DNA of 64,000 nt from Nesterenkonia cremea (GTDB lineage Bacteria; Actinomycetota; Actinomycetes; Actinomycetales; Micrococcaceae). The DNA is taken from positions 1 to 64,000 of the forward strand of contig NZ_BMIS01000005.1 of NCBI RefSeq assembly GCF_014642675.1, in the 5' to 3' direction. Made by a program: the position numbers and the translations under genes. How positions within the stretch are numbered: the stretch's first letter is position 1; each line of letters begins with the position of its first letter. The notes under the pieces were generated by a model. It was not told the origin of the DNA, ran no database searches, and worked only from the letters and a program-made list of their open reading frames with translations. Shown here one piece after another: positions 44,748 through 54,046 of this stretch.

Positions 44748-45835
44748 ACCGCTGCTCCCAGACGCGCTGTCAGATCGCGGACGGCGGCGCGTCCGGCACG
44801 GTTGGCGCCCACAGTGGACTGGGAGGGGCCGAAGCCGATCAGATGCACCCGCGGGTCCGCCGTCGTCGCTGTGCCGCTGATCTGGATCCCGCCGCGTTCG
44901 TTGCGCAGCCCCAAGGGATCCAGGTGCTTCAGGTCCGGCCGAAAGCCGGTGGCCCAGAGGATGGTGTCCGCGGAGGTGAAGCTGCCATCGGCCTCGCGCA
45001 CTCCGCAGGGCTCCACTGCGGTGAACATGGGGCGGCGCTCCAATGCGCCGCGGGCGTGGGCCGCCCGGGCGTAGGAGGACCAGCCCAGACCTGTGTAGGA
45101 GACGATGCTGCCGGTGGGCTCACCGGCCTCCGCCGCGGCGGTGACCTTCTCGATGGTGGCGCGGCCTTCCACCTCGGGACGGAAGTCCTCGCCGTGGAAC
45201 ACCGGCTCACGGCGGGTGTACCAGAAGGTGGTTGCCACTCGGGAGATCTCCTCCAGCTGCTGTACCGCGGAGATGCCGCCGCCTACCACCGCCACCCGCC
45301 GTCCGGCGAAGTCTTCCAGCGTCCGATAGTCCCGCGTGTGCAGCTGCCCGCCGGTGAAGCTCTCCTGCCCCGGGTAATGCGGCAGCAGCGGGTTGTTCCA
45401 GGTGCCGGTGGCGTTGATGATCGCCCGCGTGCGCCAGATGCCCTGATCGGTCCGGACCTCCAGCTCGTCGCCGGCATTCTGGCCACCCTCAGCATCCTGG
45501 AAGCCCTCAGCATCCTGGACGCTGAGCACCCTGACCGAACGCCGGATGGGCAGCTCCATGGCGGCCTCATACTCGGCGAAGTATCGCGGCACCGCGGTAC
45601 GGCTGGGCTCCTGCGGATCGACGGGCGGCTTGGGCATCCCGGGCAGATCGAAGATCCCGTTGACCGTCTCCATGCGCAGCGACTCCCAGCGGTGCTGCCA
45701 GGCCCCGCCGGGAGCCTCATCAGCGTCCAGCATCACAAAGCTGAGCAGGCCGCCGCGCTGCAGGTGATATCCGGCCGAGAGTCCCGCCTGGCCGGCGCCG
45801 ATCACTACGACGTCGGCCCAGTGCTGTTCCTGCAT
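44744..45835 (-). CDS. flavin-containing monooxygenase-like FAD/NAD(P)H oxidoreductase
   Basis: The 363-residue protein has two dinucleotide folds: FAD-binding VVVIGAGQAGLSAGYHL at the N terminus and NADP-binding VAVVGGGISAVQQLEE near residue 175. Between them are INATGTWNNPLLP and the FMO-like HTRDYR, and DTILWATGF lies near residue 300. It belongs to the CzcO/trimethylamine monooxygenase-like group. It is upstream of and overlapping with the LLM oxidoreductase gene. Confidence 0.88.
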   Translation of the reverse strand: MQEQHWADVVVIGAGQAGLSAGYHLQRGGLLSFVMLDADEAPGGAWQHRWESLRMETVNGIFDLPGMPKPPVDPQEPSRTAVPRYFAEYEAAMELPIRRSVRVLSVQDAEGFQDAEGGQNAGDELEVRTDQGIWRTRAIINATGTWNNPLLPHYPGQESFTGGQLHTRDYRTLEDFAGRRVAVVGGGISAVQQLEEISRVATTFWYTRREPVFHGEDFRPEVEGRATIEKVTAAAEAGEPTGSIVSYTGLGWSSYARAAHARGALERRPMFTAVEPCGVREADGSFTSADTILWATGFRPDLKHLDPLGLRNERGGIQISGTATTADPRVHLIGFGPSQSTVGANRAGRAAVRDLTARLGAAV

Positions 45836-45858
45836 CGCTTTTCCTGGATCACCGCGGC

Positions 45859-46503
45859 TCAGTAGGCGGCGGAGAAGCGACGACGCCGATGCACCGGCTT
45901 CTCGATCTCATCGAGGATGGCCAGGGCGAAATCGGCTCCGGAGATCTCGGACTTGCCCTCGCGGTCGGAGAGCAGCACCTCGCCGCCCACCCGGTAGGCG
46001 CCGCGGCGCTCGCCGGGGTGGAAGCTGCCGAATCCTGCGGCCGGGTGGATGTAGAACCAGTCCAGGGAGTCCTCGGAGGTCTGCAGCGCCTCCAGCACAT
46101 CGAGCATCTCGAAGGACTCGGGCTTGATCTCCTCGGGGAAGTCCTCGGTGTCGATCAGCCGCGGCCCGCCCTCAGAGACGCGCAGTGCGCCGGCCCCGCC
46201 GATCACGCCCACGCGGACTCCGGCCTCCGCGGCCACGGGGATGAGCTTCCGAGCGGCCTCGATCACTCGGCCCTGCATATCTCCGCGCGGGGAGAGTGCC
46301 AGCATGAGCAGGTCGGACTTCGCGGCGAGGTCCTTCAGGAAGCCTTCGTCGAGCACATCGCCGATGACATAGCGAACGCCCTCCACAGGGTCTTCGGGGG
46401 CCCTGCGGGAGACGGCCAGGACATCGTGTCCGCGCGCCGCGGCCTCCTTCGCGATATGTGATCCTGCGTAGCCGGTGCCGCCGAGAACGGTGATGCGTGC
46501 CAT
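45859..46503 (-). CDS. atypical SDR / NAD(P)H-binding reductase
   Basis: The 214-residue protein starts with ARITVLGGTGYAGSHIAKEAAARGHDV (GxxGxxG Rossmann motif), then VIGDVLDEGFLKDLA and GVIGGAGALRVSEGGPRL. It belongs to the NmrA/BVR-B group, like the product of 40878-41528 but only distantly similar. ATG 46503 has GGAAGGAGA 8 nt upstream. Its substrate is unknown. It begins the run SDR - FMO-like - LLM on the minus strand, 23 nt before the FMO-like gene. Confidence 0.85.
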   Translation of the reverse strand: MARITVLGGTGYAGSHIAKEAAARGHDVLAVSRRAPEDPVEGVRYVIGDVLDEGFLKDLAAKSDLLMLALSPRGDMQGRVIEAARKLIPVAAEAGVRVGVIGGAGALRVSEGGPRLIDTEDFPEEIKPESFEMLDVLEALQTSEDSLDWFYIHPAAGFGSFHPGERRGAYRVGGEVLLSDREGKSEISGADFALAILDEIEKPVHRRRRFSAAY

Positions 46504-46592
46504 TGAGGCTCTCCTTCCGGTGTCAGGACGGTCCCGGGCGGACCGTCCTCTCCAGAGCAACACCGGCACCCCGTCTACGCTTCCCAGCCTGG

Positions 46593-47504
46593 TCATTCCG
46601 TGTTCAGCCCAGCCCCGGCGGCGAGCTCCCGCAGCGTCTCCAGCGCCACACCCACCGGCCGGGTGCTGCCGCGGTCGCGGCGGACATGGGCCACCACGCG
46701 CCGGCGCACCGCAGGCTTCTCCAGCGGCCGGATGCTCACCCTCTCCCGCACATCCTGCAGCGCCAGCCGGGTCAGCACGGTGATCCCGACGCCGGCCTCC
46801 ACCAGGCTCAGCGCGGCATAGTGATCATCCAGCCGGGCCACCACGTGAGGCGCGAAGCCTGCGGCCTGGCAGGCCGAGCGGATGATGCGGGTGGGAGGGG
46901 TGTCGAAGATGTCGTGCTGGATCCACAGCTCCTCGCGCAGCTCATGGACCGGCACGCTCTCCAGCTCCTCCAAGCGATGGCCGGCGGGGAGGACCACGTC
47001 GAACTCTTCGACGCCCAGGGGATAGCGGAGGTAGCCCTGCCGATGCTCCTCCGGGGATTGCAGACTCTCCTGACGGATGTCCAGATCGGCAGGCTGAGAG
47101 GCTCGGCCGGCAGGAGTCTCGTTGAGGCTGATCTCCACGGTCATCTCCGGGGACTCACGCCGCACCGCGGCCACCACCTGGGGCAGCCACTCCTTGGCGG
47201 CCGAGGAGAAGGAGGCCAGGATCAGCTGCCTGCTGTGGCCGCGGCGCAGGTCCTCGGCCGCCCGCTCCAGCCGGTCCAGCTCGGCCAGTGCGTCCTCAGC
47301 TTGTTCGGCCAGCTGCAGTGCGGCCGGGGTGGGCTCCAGGCCGCGGCCGTGCCGGATGAAGAGCTCGAGTCCGGTCTCCCGGGCCAGCTCGGTCATGTGC
47401 TGGCTGACGGTGGCGGGGGAGTAGTGCAGGTTCCGGGCGGCCCCGTGCAGCGAGCCGGCGGCCAGCACGGCGTGGAGCACGCGGAGGCGGTGCGGACTGA
47501 TCAT
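46593..47504 (-). CDS. LysR-family transcriptional regulator
   Basis: The 303-residue protein has an N-terminal LysR helix-turn-helix (RLRVLHAVLAAGSLHGAARNLHYSPATVSQHMTELARETGLELF, residues 5-49 as location) and a substrate-binding domain (ILASFSSAAKEWLPQVVAAVRRESPEM). It is divergent from the LysE exporter gene, the classical arrangement in which the regulator controls export of a basic amino acid or related solute. ATG 47513 is an equally possible start. Confidence 0.88.
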   Translation of the reverse strand: MISPHRLRVLHAVLAAGSLHGAARNLHYSPATVSQHMTELARETGLELFIRHGRGLEPTPAALQLAEQAEDALAELDRLERAAEDLRRGHSRQLILASFSSAAKEWLPQVVAAVRRESPEMTVEISLNETPAGRASQPADLDIRQESLQSPEEHRQGYLRYPLGVEEFDVVLPAGHRLEELESVPVHELREELWIQHDIFDTPPTRIIRSACQAAGFAPHVVARLDDHYAALSLVEAGVGITVLTRLALQDVRERVSIRPLEKPAVRRRVVAHVRRDRGSTRPVGVALETLRELAAGAGLNTE

Positions 47505-47596
47505 GGCCCCCATTCTGACTGATCGTTCGGTGTTGACGAACAGTTGATGAGTTTTATCTGCTTGTCCCTGATCTGCGCGGTGTGGAGCATTGAACG

Positions 47597-48403
47597 GTGA
47601 CTTTCAGCAGCTATACCGCTCTCGTCGGCGTCGCGGTGATCCTGGCCGTGACGCCGGGGCCGGACACGATGCTCTCGCTGCGCTATGCGCTCTCCTCGCG
47701 CCGGGCCGGTCTCGGCGCGGCCACCGGCTCTTCGCTGGCCGCCTTCGCCTGGGCCGCCCTGGCCGCCACAGGTCTGGCCGCTCTCTTCGACACCTCGCCG
47801 ATGGCCTACGAGATCCTCAGCCTGGTGGGCGGGGTCTATCTGGTCTTCCTCGGCGTGCGCGCGGTGATATCCGCGCGGCACCGCCTGCTGGCCGCCGCGC
47901 TGAGCGTGAGCAGCGCAGAACAGAGCAAGCAGCAGGCCCAGAGCAGACAGAAAGCCCAGAGCAGGCAGAAGGTCGCCCCCGGCGTCGGGGCTGAGATCCC
48001 CTCCTCACCGGCCTCGCCGCTGGCCGAGCCAGCTGCCGCGGAGCAGGAGCAGGCCGCCCCGGCGCAGGCGGTGAAGACGCTGCGCGCCCGCACCGGGATG
48101 CTGGCCGGACTGGCCACCTGCATGACCAATCCCAAGGTGGGCCTCTTCTTCCTCGCCCTGTTTCCGCAGTTCACCCCACAGGACGCCTCGCTGCTGTTCA
48201 CCGTGGGTGTGCTGGGCGGAACTGTGGCGCTGACCATGTATCTCTACCTGATCGGCGTCGTGCTGCTGGTGGATGGTGCCAACCGCTGGCTCTCCAATCC
48301 GCGGGTCACCGGGTGGATCGAGCTGGTCAGCGGGGCCACGCTGCTGCTGCTCGGGCTCTACATGCTGGCCACAGGCGGGCACGGGCTTCTCACTCTGATC
48401 TAG
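47597..48403 (+). CDS. LysE-family amino-acid/solute exporter
   Basis: The 268-residue membrane protein has the LysE signature AVILAVTPGPDTMLSLRYALSSRRAG at residues about 10-36 and SLVGGVYLVFLGVRAV near residue 75. After TM3 there is a cytoplasmic loop of about 70 residues with the repeat AQSRQKAQSRQK and a Pro/Ala/Glu-rich stretch, longer than usual. Then TCMTNPKVGLFFLALFPQF resumes the family pattern. GTG 47597 follows the divergent promoter it shares with the LysR gene. Its stop codon TAG is part of the argS -10 box. Confidence 0.88.
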   Translation: MTFSSYTALVGVAVILAVTPGPDTMLSLRYALSSRRAGLGAATGSSLAAFAWAALAATGLAALFDTSPMAYEILSLVGGVYLVFLGVRAVISARHRLLAAALSVSSAEQSKQQAQSRQKAQSRQKVAPGVGAEIPSSPASPLAEPAAAEQEQAAPAQAVKTLRARTGMLAGLATCMTNPKVGLFFLALFPQFTPQDASLLFTVGVLGGTVALTMYLYLIGVVLLVDGANRWLSNPRVTGWIELVSGATLLLLGLYMLATGGHGLLTLI

Positions 48404-48415
48404 ACTGTCCGGGTG
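48401..48415 (+). promoter_or_regulatory. candidate leaderless promoter of argS
   Basis: TAGACTGTCCGGGTG puts the -10 hexamer TAGACT (48401-48406) six nucleotides before the GTG at 48413. Its first three bases are the stop codon of the LysE gene. There is no ribosome binding site. The string TAGACTGTCC is identical to that before rluB. Confidence 0.5.
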
Positions 48416-50068
48416 ACTCCAGAAGAACTCTCCGCAGCCGTGAAATCCGCTCTCATCGAAGCCATCGAGGCCGGTGAGCTGACTCTCGAGATCCCCGGGG
48501 AGATCCGCGTCGAACGGCCCAAGAGCCGCGACCACGGGGACTGGGCCACCAATATCGCCCTGCAGCTGGCCAAGGAGGCCGGCATGCCCCCTCGTGAGCT
48601 GGCAGAGTCCCTGGCGGCACGACTGCGCCAGGTCGACGGTGTGAGCACTGTGGACATCGCCGGCCCCGGCTTCATCAACATCACGCTGGACGCCGCCGCG
48701 GCCGGGCTGCTGGCCAAGACCATCGTGGAGGCCGGGGAGAGCTTCGGCCACACCGAGGTGCTGGCCGGACACGTGATCAACCTGGAGTTCGTCTCCGCCA
48801 ACCCCACCGGCCCGCTGCACATCGGCCACACCCGTTGGGCCGCACTGGGCGATGCCATCGGGCGGCTGCTGCGTGCCTCCGGCGCCGAGGTCACCAACGA
48901 GTACTACATCAACGACGCCGGCAACCAGATGAACGTCTTCGCCAACTCGGTGCTCTCCCGCATCCACGGCGAGGACGTCTCCGAGGGCGGCTACCCCGGC
49001 GAGTACGTGAAGGAGCTGGCCGAGGAGGTGCTCGCCGCACGTCCTGAGGTCCGTGACATGGACCGCGACGAGGCTCGACCGATCGTCCGCGAGCTGGCGT
49101 ACCAGGCCCAGCTCGGCCAGATCAAAGACACGCTGGATGCCTTCGGCGTGCACTTCGACGTCTACTTCTCCGAGGAGTCCCTGCACAGCGGCGGCCACGT
49201 CCGTGGCGCGCTGGAGACCCTGCGCGCCCAGGGCCACATCGACGACCGCGAGGGCGCGGTCTGGCTGCGCACCACCGACTTCGGCGATGACAAGGACCGG
49301 GTCCTCTTCAAAGCCGACGGCGAGCCCACCTACTTCGCCGCCGACGCCGCCTACTACCTCTCCAAGCGGGAGCGCGGCTTCGGCGAGAAGATCTACCTGC
49401 TCGGCGCCGACCACCACGGCTACGTGGCACGGCTGAAGGCCATCGCAGCCTGCGCCGGCGACGACGCCGAGAAGAACATCGAGATCCTGATCGGTCAGCT
49501 GATGAGCGTCAAGGGCGCCAAGCTCTCCAAACGGGCCGGCAACATCATCGAGCTCGCCGACCTGATCAAGTGGCTGGGCACCGACGCGCTGCGCTACACC
49601 TTGGCCCGGTACCCCGCGGATTCCCCCATCGACGTGGACCCGGATCTGCTGCAGTCCAAGACCAACGACAACCCGGTCTTCTACGTGCAGTACGCCCATG
49701 CGCGCTCGCGGAACGCTGCACGAAACGCGGCCGCCGCCGGTGTGGACCAGAGCTCCTTCGACGCCTCGCTGCTGACCCATGAGACCGAGGAGGAGCTGCT
49801 CTCCCACCTGGGACGCTTCCCCTCCGTGGTCTCCTCCGCGGCCGAGCTGCGGGAGCCCCACCGTGTGGCCCGCTACCTGGAGTCCCTGGCCTCGGCGTAC
49901 CACGGCTGGTACGCCGCCTGCCGGATGGCACCCAGCGTGGCCGAGGACGGCACCGCCGAGCCGGTCACCGACCTGAACCGCACCCGCCTGTGGCTCAACG
50001 AGGCCACAGCACAGGTGCTGCGCAACGGTCTGCAGCTGCTGGGCGTCAGCGCCTCGGAGAGGATGTGA
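48413..50068 (+). CDS. argS: arginyl-tRNA synthetase
   Basis: The 551-residue class I enzyme has the N-terminal Add-1 domain (residues 1-100, DHGDWATNIALQLAKEAG), the HIGH motif in SANPTGPLHIGHTRWAALGD near residue 131, the KMSKS-equivalent GAKLSKRAGNIIEL near residue 370, and the C-terminal DALR anticodon-binding domain ending VLRNGLQLLGVSASERM. Start GTG 48413 follows directly on a -10 box. It is the first gene of a run with lysA, hom, thrC and thrB. Confidence 0.95.
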   Translation: MTPEELSAAVKSALIEAIEAGELTLEIPGEIRVERPKSRDHGDWATNIALQLAKEAGMPPRELAESLAARLRQVDGVSTVDIAGPGFINITLDAAAAGLLAKTIVEAGESFGHTEVLAGHVINLEFVSANPTGPLHIGHTRWAALGDAIGRLLRASGAEVTNEYYINDAGNQMNVFANSVLSRIHGEDVSEGGYPGEYVKELAEEVLAARPEVRDMDRDEARPIVRELAYQAQLGQIKDTLDAFGVHFDVYFSEESLHSGGHVRGALETLRAQGHIDDREGAVWLRTTDFGDDKDRVLFKADGEPTYFAADAAYYLSKRERGFGEKIYLLGADHHGYVARLKAIAACAGDDAEKNIEILIGQLMSVKGAKLSKRAGNIIELADLIKWLGTDALRYTLARYPADSPIDVDPDLLQSKTNDNPVFYVQYAHARSRNAARNAAAAGVDQSSFDASLLTHETEEELLSHLGRFPSVVSSAAELREPHRVARYLESLASAYHGWYAACRMAPSVAEDGTAEPVTDLNRTRLWLNEATAQVLRNGLQLLGVSASERM

Positions 50069-50070
50069 GC

Positions 50071-51492
50071 ATGGCACAGAAGCATCCGCTGGCTCCGGAA
50101 TGGCTGAGCCCCCGCGAGAACACCGATGATCTGGAGCAGAAGCTCTTCCCCGCAGACGCCCGGCGTGAGGGCTCGGGCCCCCTGATCATCGGCGGGGCCG
50201 AGGTCACCGAGCTGGCCCAGCAGCACGGCACTCCGCTCTATGTGATCAGCGAGGAGGACTTCCGCCGTCGTGCCCGCAGCTTCCGCGACGCCTTCGGCGA
50301 GGCCTTCGCCCCAGAGACCGAGGTGGACGTCTTCTACGCCGGCAAGGCCTTCCTGAGCACCCATGTGGCCGGCTGGGCCGCCGAGGAGGGGCTCTGCGTG
50401 GACACCGCCTCCGGCGGAGAGCTTGCCATCGCGCAGGCCGGGGGAGTGGATCCCGCGCGCATCGGCCTGCACGGCAACAACAAATCCGACGCCGAGATCC
50501 TCCGTGCCCTGGAGGCCGGCATCGGGCGGATCATCGCTGACTCCCTGGACGAGCTGGACCGGATCGCAGAGCTGGCGCAGTCCACCGGCAGGACTGCTCC
50601 GGTCATGCTGCGGCTGACCCCGGGCGTCCATGCCTCCACCCACGAATACATCGCCACTGCGCATGAGGACCAGAAGTTCGGCCTCTCGCTCAGCGGCGGC
50701 CGGGAATCGGTGGCCTGGATCGCCGTGCAGAAGGCGCTGGATGCTGCGGCCGTGGACCTGCGCGGCCTGCACTGCCACATCGGCTCGCAGATCTTCGAGC
50801 CCACCGGCTTCGAGGTTGCGGCCCAGAAGCTCATCTCCTTCCTGGCCGAGATCCGCGCCGACCGCGGCGTGGAGCTCGAGGAGCTGGACTTGGGCGGTGG
50901 TCACGGCATCGCCTACACCGAGGCCGACGCCCCGCGGGACCCGCAGGAGATCGCCCAGGCTCTGGCCGCCACGGTCAAGCAGGCCTGCGCCGAGCACGAG
51001 CTCTCCGTGCCGCGGATCTCCATCGAGCCGGGCCGCGCCATCGTAGGACCCGCAGGCGTCACCCTCTACAGCGTGGGCGTGCAGAAGGACGTGGGGGTGG
51101 ACACCCCCGACGGCGGCAGCACCACACGGCGCTATGTGGCCGTGGACGGCGGCATGAGCGACAACGCCCGCGGCGTGCTCTACGACGCCGACTACTCGGC
51201 CGTGCTGGCCGGCCGGAAGGTCGAAGGCGAGCACACGCTGTCTCGCATCGTGGGCAAACACTGCGAGTCCGGTGACATCGTGGTCCGCGACGTATACTTG
51301 CCGACGGCGACGGAGCGGGGCGACATCCTTGCCGTCCCCGCCACCGGAGCCTATTGTCACTCCCTCTCGAGCAACTACAACTACCTCACCCGGCCGGCTG
51401 TGGTGGCTGTGAAGGACGGAGTCTCCCAGGTGCTGATCCGCCGTGAGACCGAAGAGGACATGCTCGGCCGGGACACCGGCTTCGCCCCCTGA
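50071..51492 (+). CDS. lysA: diaminopimelate decarboxylase
   Basis: LysA decarboxylates meso-DAP to lysine. The 473-residue PLP enzyme has the Schiff-base lysine in VFYAGKAFLSTHVAGW (near residue 92), the GLHCHIGSQIF segment, the glycine-rich phosphate loop LGGGHGIAYT, EPGRAIVGPAGVTLYSVG and the cross-subunit site HCESGDIVV with ATGAYCHSLSSNYN. ATG 50071 follows argS by 2 nt. The N-terminal about 50 residues are variable, as in other actinobacteria. Confidence 0.95.
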   Translation: MAQKHPLAPEWLSPRENTDDLEQKLFPADARREGSGPLIIGGAEVTELAQQHGTPLYVISEEDFRRRARSFRDAFGEAFAPETEVDVFYAGKAFLSTHVAGWAAEEGLCVDTASGGELAIAQAGGVDPARIGLHGNNKSDAEILRALEAGIGRIIADSLDELDRIAELAQSTGRTAPVMLRLTPGVHASTHEYIATAHEDQKFGLSLSGGRESVAWIAVQKALDAAAVDLRGLHCHIGSQIFEPTGFEVAAQKLISFLAEIRADRGVELEELDLGGGHGIAYTEADAPRDPQEIAQALAATVKQACAEHELSVPRISIEPGRAIVGPAGVTLYSVGVQKDVGVDTPDGGSTTRRYVAVDGGMSDNARGVLYDADYSAVLAGRKVEGEHTLSRIVGKHCESGDIVVRDVYLPTATERGDILAVPATGAYCHSLSSNYNYLTRPAVVAVKDGVSQVLIRRETEEDMLGRDTGFAP

Positions 51493-51569
51493 ACCTGACA
51501 GGGCGGCTGATCTGACCTGCGAATCCCGGAGTCGGCTCCGGATGACTGACGAATGAGGTGATCGCCAGC

Positions 51570-52898
51570 GTGGACGCGTTGAAGATCGGCCTGCTGGGTG
51601 CCGGGAACGTAGGCGCCCAGGTGGCCAAGACTCTGGTGGAGGAGCGCGAGCTGATCGCTGGCCGCGTCGGCACTGGAGTGAAGCTGATCGGCGTCGCCGT
51701 CCGCGACGTGGAAGCCCCGCGGGACTGGAAGATCCCCGGCGAGCTGCTGACCACCGATGCCGAGGCCCTGGTGGATGAGGCTGACCTGGTGATCGAGCTG
51801 CTGGGCGGCTTGGAGCCCGCCGGCGAGCTGATCGCCCGCGCACTGAACCGCGGTGCAGCCGTGGTCACCGGCAATAAGGCCCTGCTGGCCACCCGCGGCG
51901 GCGAGCTGCATAAGCTGGCCGAGGAGCAGGGCGCGCTGCTGCACTTCGAGGCGGCCGTGGCCGGCGCCATCCCGATCCTGCGTCCCATCCAGGAGTCCCT
52001 CTCCGGGGACCGGATCACCAAGGTGATGGGGATCGTCAACGGCACCACCAACTACATCCTCGACCAGATGGACACCACCGGTGCCGCCTTCGAAGATGCC
52101 TTGGCCGAGGCTCAGCGCCTGGGCTACGCCGAGGCAGACCCCACCGCCGATGTGGAGGGTCACGACGCCGCCGCCAAGGCTGCGATCCTCGGCACTCTGG
52201 CCTTCCACGCACCCTTCAGCATCGATGAGGTGTACTGCGAGGGCATCACCGGGATCACCGGTGATGATATGGAGGCGGCCGCGGCCTCGGGCTATGTCAT
52301 CAAGCTGCTGGCCATCATCGAGAAGACCGAGGCCGGTGCCATCCTGCGCGTGCACCCCACGCTGCTGCCGCGGACCCATCCGTTGGCCAGTGTGCGCGGA
52401 GCCTTCAACGCTGTCTTCGTTGTGGCCGAGAACGCCGGCGAGCTCATGTTCTACGGCCAGGGAGCCGGTGGCCAGCCCACCTCCTCGGCGATCATGGGTG
52501 ATGTGGTCTCCGCGGCCCGGCGGCTGCGCAGCGGCACCGCCGAGGTCCCCGGCCTCAGGGAGCAGGCTGCCGACAGCGCTGTGCCAGCCCTGCCCATCAA
52601 GAAGGCCGAGACCCAGTACTACATCGACATGGTCGTGGCCGACCGAGAGGGTGTCATCGCCGAGGTGGCCCGGGTGCTGGCCGACCACCATGTCTCCATC
52701 GAATCGATGCGTCAGCCCGGCTCCGTCTCCGCGGAGGGCGAGGTGGACGTCGAGGGCGTGGACAAGAAGGGCGCAGTGGTGCAGATCGTCACCCACCTGG
52801 CCCGCGAGAAGGACCTCGACGATACGGTCGCGACCCTGAAGGGTCTCGGCGTGGTCAAGGCAGTCAACTCGGTCCTCCGGGTTGAAGTCGAACAGTAG
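51570..52898 (+). CDS. hom: homoserine dehydrogenase
   Basis: Hom reduces aspartate semialdehyde to homoserine. The 442-residue protein has the NAD(P) motif IGLLGAGNVGAQVAKTL at the N terminus, VVTGNKALLATRG, the family signature GIVNGTTNYIL, AEADPTADVEGHDAAAKAAILG, and a C-terminal ACT domain (YYIDMVVADREGVIAEVARVL, from residue about 350) typical for threonine feedback control. GTG 51570 is preferred because AGGTGA is about 8 nt upstream; GTG 51558 would add four residues. A 6-bp hairpin (CCGGAG/CTCCGG, 51526-51541) lies in the lysA-hom gap. Confidence 0.93.
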   Translation: MDALKIGLLGAGNVGAQVAKTLVEERELIAGRVGTGVKLIGVAVRDVEAPRDWKIPGELLTTDAEALVDEADLVIELLGGLEPAGELIARALNRGAAVVTGNKALLATRGGELHKLAEEQGALLHFEAAVAGAIPILRPIQESLSGDRITKVMGIVNGTTNYILDQMDTTGAAFEDALAEAQRLGYAEADPTADVEGHDAAAKAAILGTLAFHAPFSIDEVYCEGITGITGDDMEAAAASGYVIKLLAIIEKTEAGAILRVHPTLLPRTHPLASVRGAFNAVFVVAENAGELMFYGQGAGGQPTSSAIMGDVVSAARRLRSGTAEVPGLREQAADSAVPALPIKKAETQYYIDMVVADREGVIAEVARVLADHHVSIESMRQPGSVSAEGEVDVEGVDKKGAVVQIVTHLAREKDLDDTVATLKGLGVVKAVNSVLRVEVEQ

Positions 52899-52916
52899 GA
52901 CAAGGCTGGAGGATCG

Positions 52917-54041
52917 ATGGCGCATCAATGGCGTGGAGTAGTCCGTGAGTACGCTGACCGTCTGCCGGTGGATGAGTCCACCCGCATCATCACGCTGGGA
53001 GAGGGCGGGACCCCGTTGGTCCACGCCCCGGCACTCTCCGAGCTGGTCGGCGGCGAGGTCTGGCTGAAGGTCGAGGGGATGAACCCCACCGGCTCCTTCA
53101 AGGACCGCGGCATGACGATGGCGATCACCGCCGCAGTGCGCGACGGCGCCAAAGCGGTGGTCTGCGCCTCCACCGGCAACACCTCGGCCTCAGCCGCCGC
53201 CTACGCCACCCAGGCCGGCCTGACCTGCGCAGTGCTGGTGCCCGCCGGCAAGATCGCCATGGGCAAGCTCTCCCAGGCCGTGGCCCACGGCGCGGAGATC
53301 ATCCAGATCGACGGCAACTTCGACGGCTGCCTGGACGTGGCGCGCAAGCTGGCCGAGAACTACCCGGTGTTCCTGGTGAACTCGGTGAACCCCTCGCGGA
53401 TCGAGGGGCAGAAGACCGGCGCCTTCGAAGTCGTGGATTACTTGGGCGACGCCCCGGACTACCACCTGCTGCCGGTGGGCAACGCCGGCAACATCACTGC
53501 CTATTGGAAGGGCTACCAGGAGTACGCGCAGTCCTGGACCAATCCGCACACTGAGCAGGAGCTCGAGCCGATGGCCACCCAGACCCCCATCATGTGGGGC
53601 TTCCAGGCCGCCGGTGCCGCGCCCATCGTGGCCGGCCACCCGATCACTGAGCCGGATACGGTGGCCACGGCCATCCGGATCGGCAACCCCGCCTCCTGGG
53701 AGCAGGCCGAGGCGGCCCGCGACACCTCCGGAGGTGTGATCGAGCCGGTCACCGATGAGGAGATCCTGCACGCCCACCGCTGGCTCTCGGCCAAGGAGGG
53801 TGTCTTCGTGGAGCCCGCCTCCGCCTCCGGCGTGGCCGGGCTGATCAAGAAGCATGCCGCCGGTGAGGTGCCCGAGGGCAAGCAGTTCGTGATCACGGTG
53901 ACCGGACACGGCCTGAAGGACCCTGACTGGGCGATCAACAACCCGGAGATCGCCTCTGAGGGCGACTCCTCGGCTGAGGCCGCTGCTGTGACCAAGGTGG
54001 ACCAGGACGTCGAGACTGTGGCCCGGCAGCTGGGGCTCTGA
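52917..54041 (+). CDS. thrC: threonine synthase
   Basis: ThrC converts O-phosphohomoserine to threonine. The 374-residue PLP protein has the lysine motif [15 protein letters not shown] near residue 60, [20 protein letters not shown], the phosphate-binding [14 protein letters not shown] near residue 183, and [13 protein letters not shown] near the C terminus. GGAGG 8 nt upstream supports the ATG. It follows hom by 18 nt and precedes thrB by 5 nt. Confidence 0.95.
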   Translation: MAHQWRGVVREYADRLPVDESTRIITLGEGGTPLVHAPALSELVGGEVWLKVEGMNPTGSFKDRGMTMAITAAVRDGAKAVVCASTGNTSASAAAYATQAGLTCAVLVPAGKIAMGKLSQAVAHGAEIIQIDGNFDGCLDVARKLAENYPVFLVNSVNPSRIEGQKTGAFEVVDYLGDAPDYHLLPVGNAGNITAYWKGYQEYAQSWTNPHTEQELEPMATQTPIMWGFQAAGAAPIVAGHPITEPDTVATAIRIGNPASWEQAEAARDTSGGVIEPVTDEEILHAHRWLSAKEGVFVEPASASGVAGLIKKHAAGEVPEGKQFVITVTGHGLKDPDWAINNPEIASEGDSSAEAAAVTKVDQDVETVARQLGL

Positions 54042-54046
54042 GCAGC

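Noticed and set aside
48005-50077. 690-codon minus-strand open frame opposite the LysE gene and argS
   Set aside because: It is an antisense shadow of argS without domain motifs.
51493-51569. lysA-hom gap considered as a riboswitch or attenuator
   Set aside because: Only a 6-bp hairpin is present, with no leader peptide rich in Thr/Ile/Met/Lys and no known riboswitch core.
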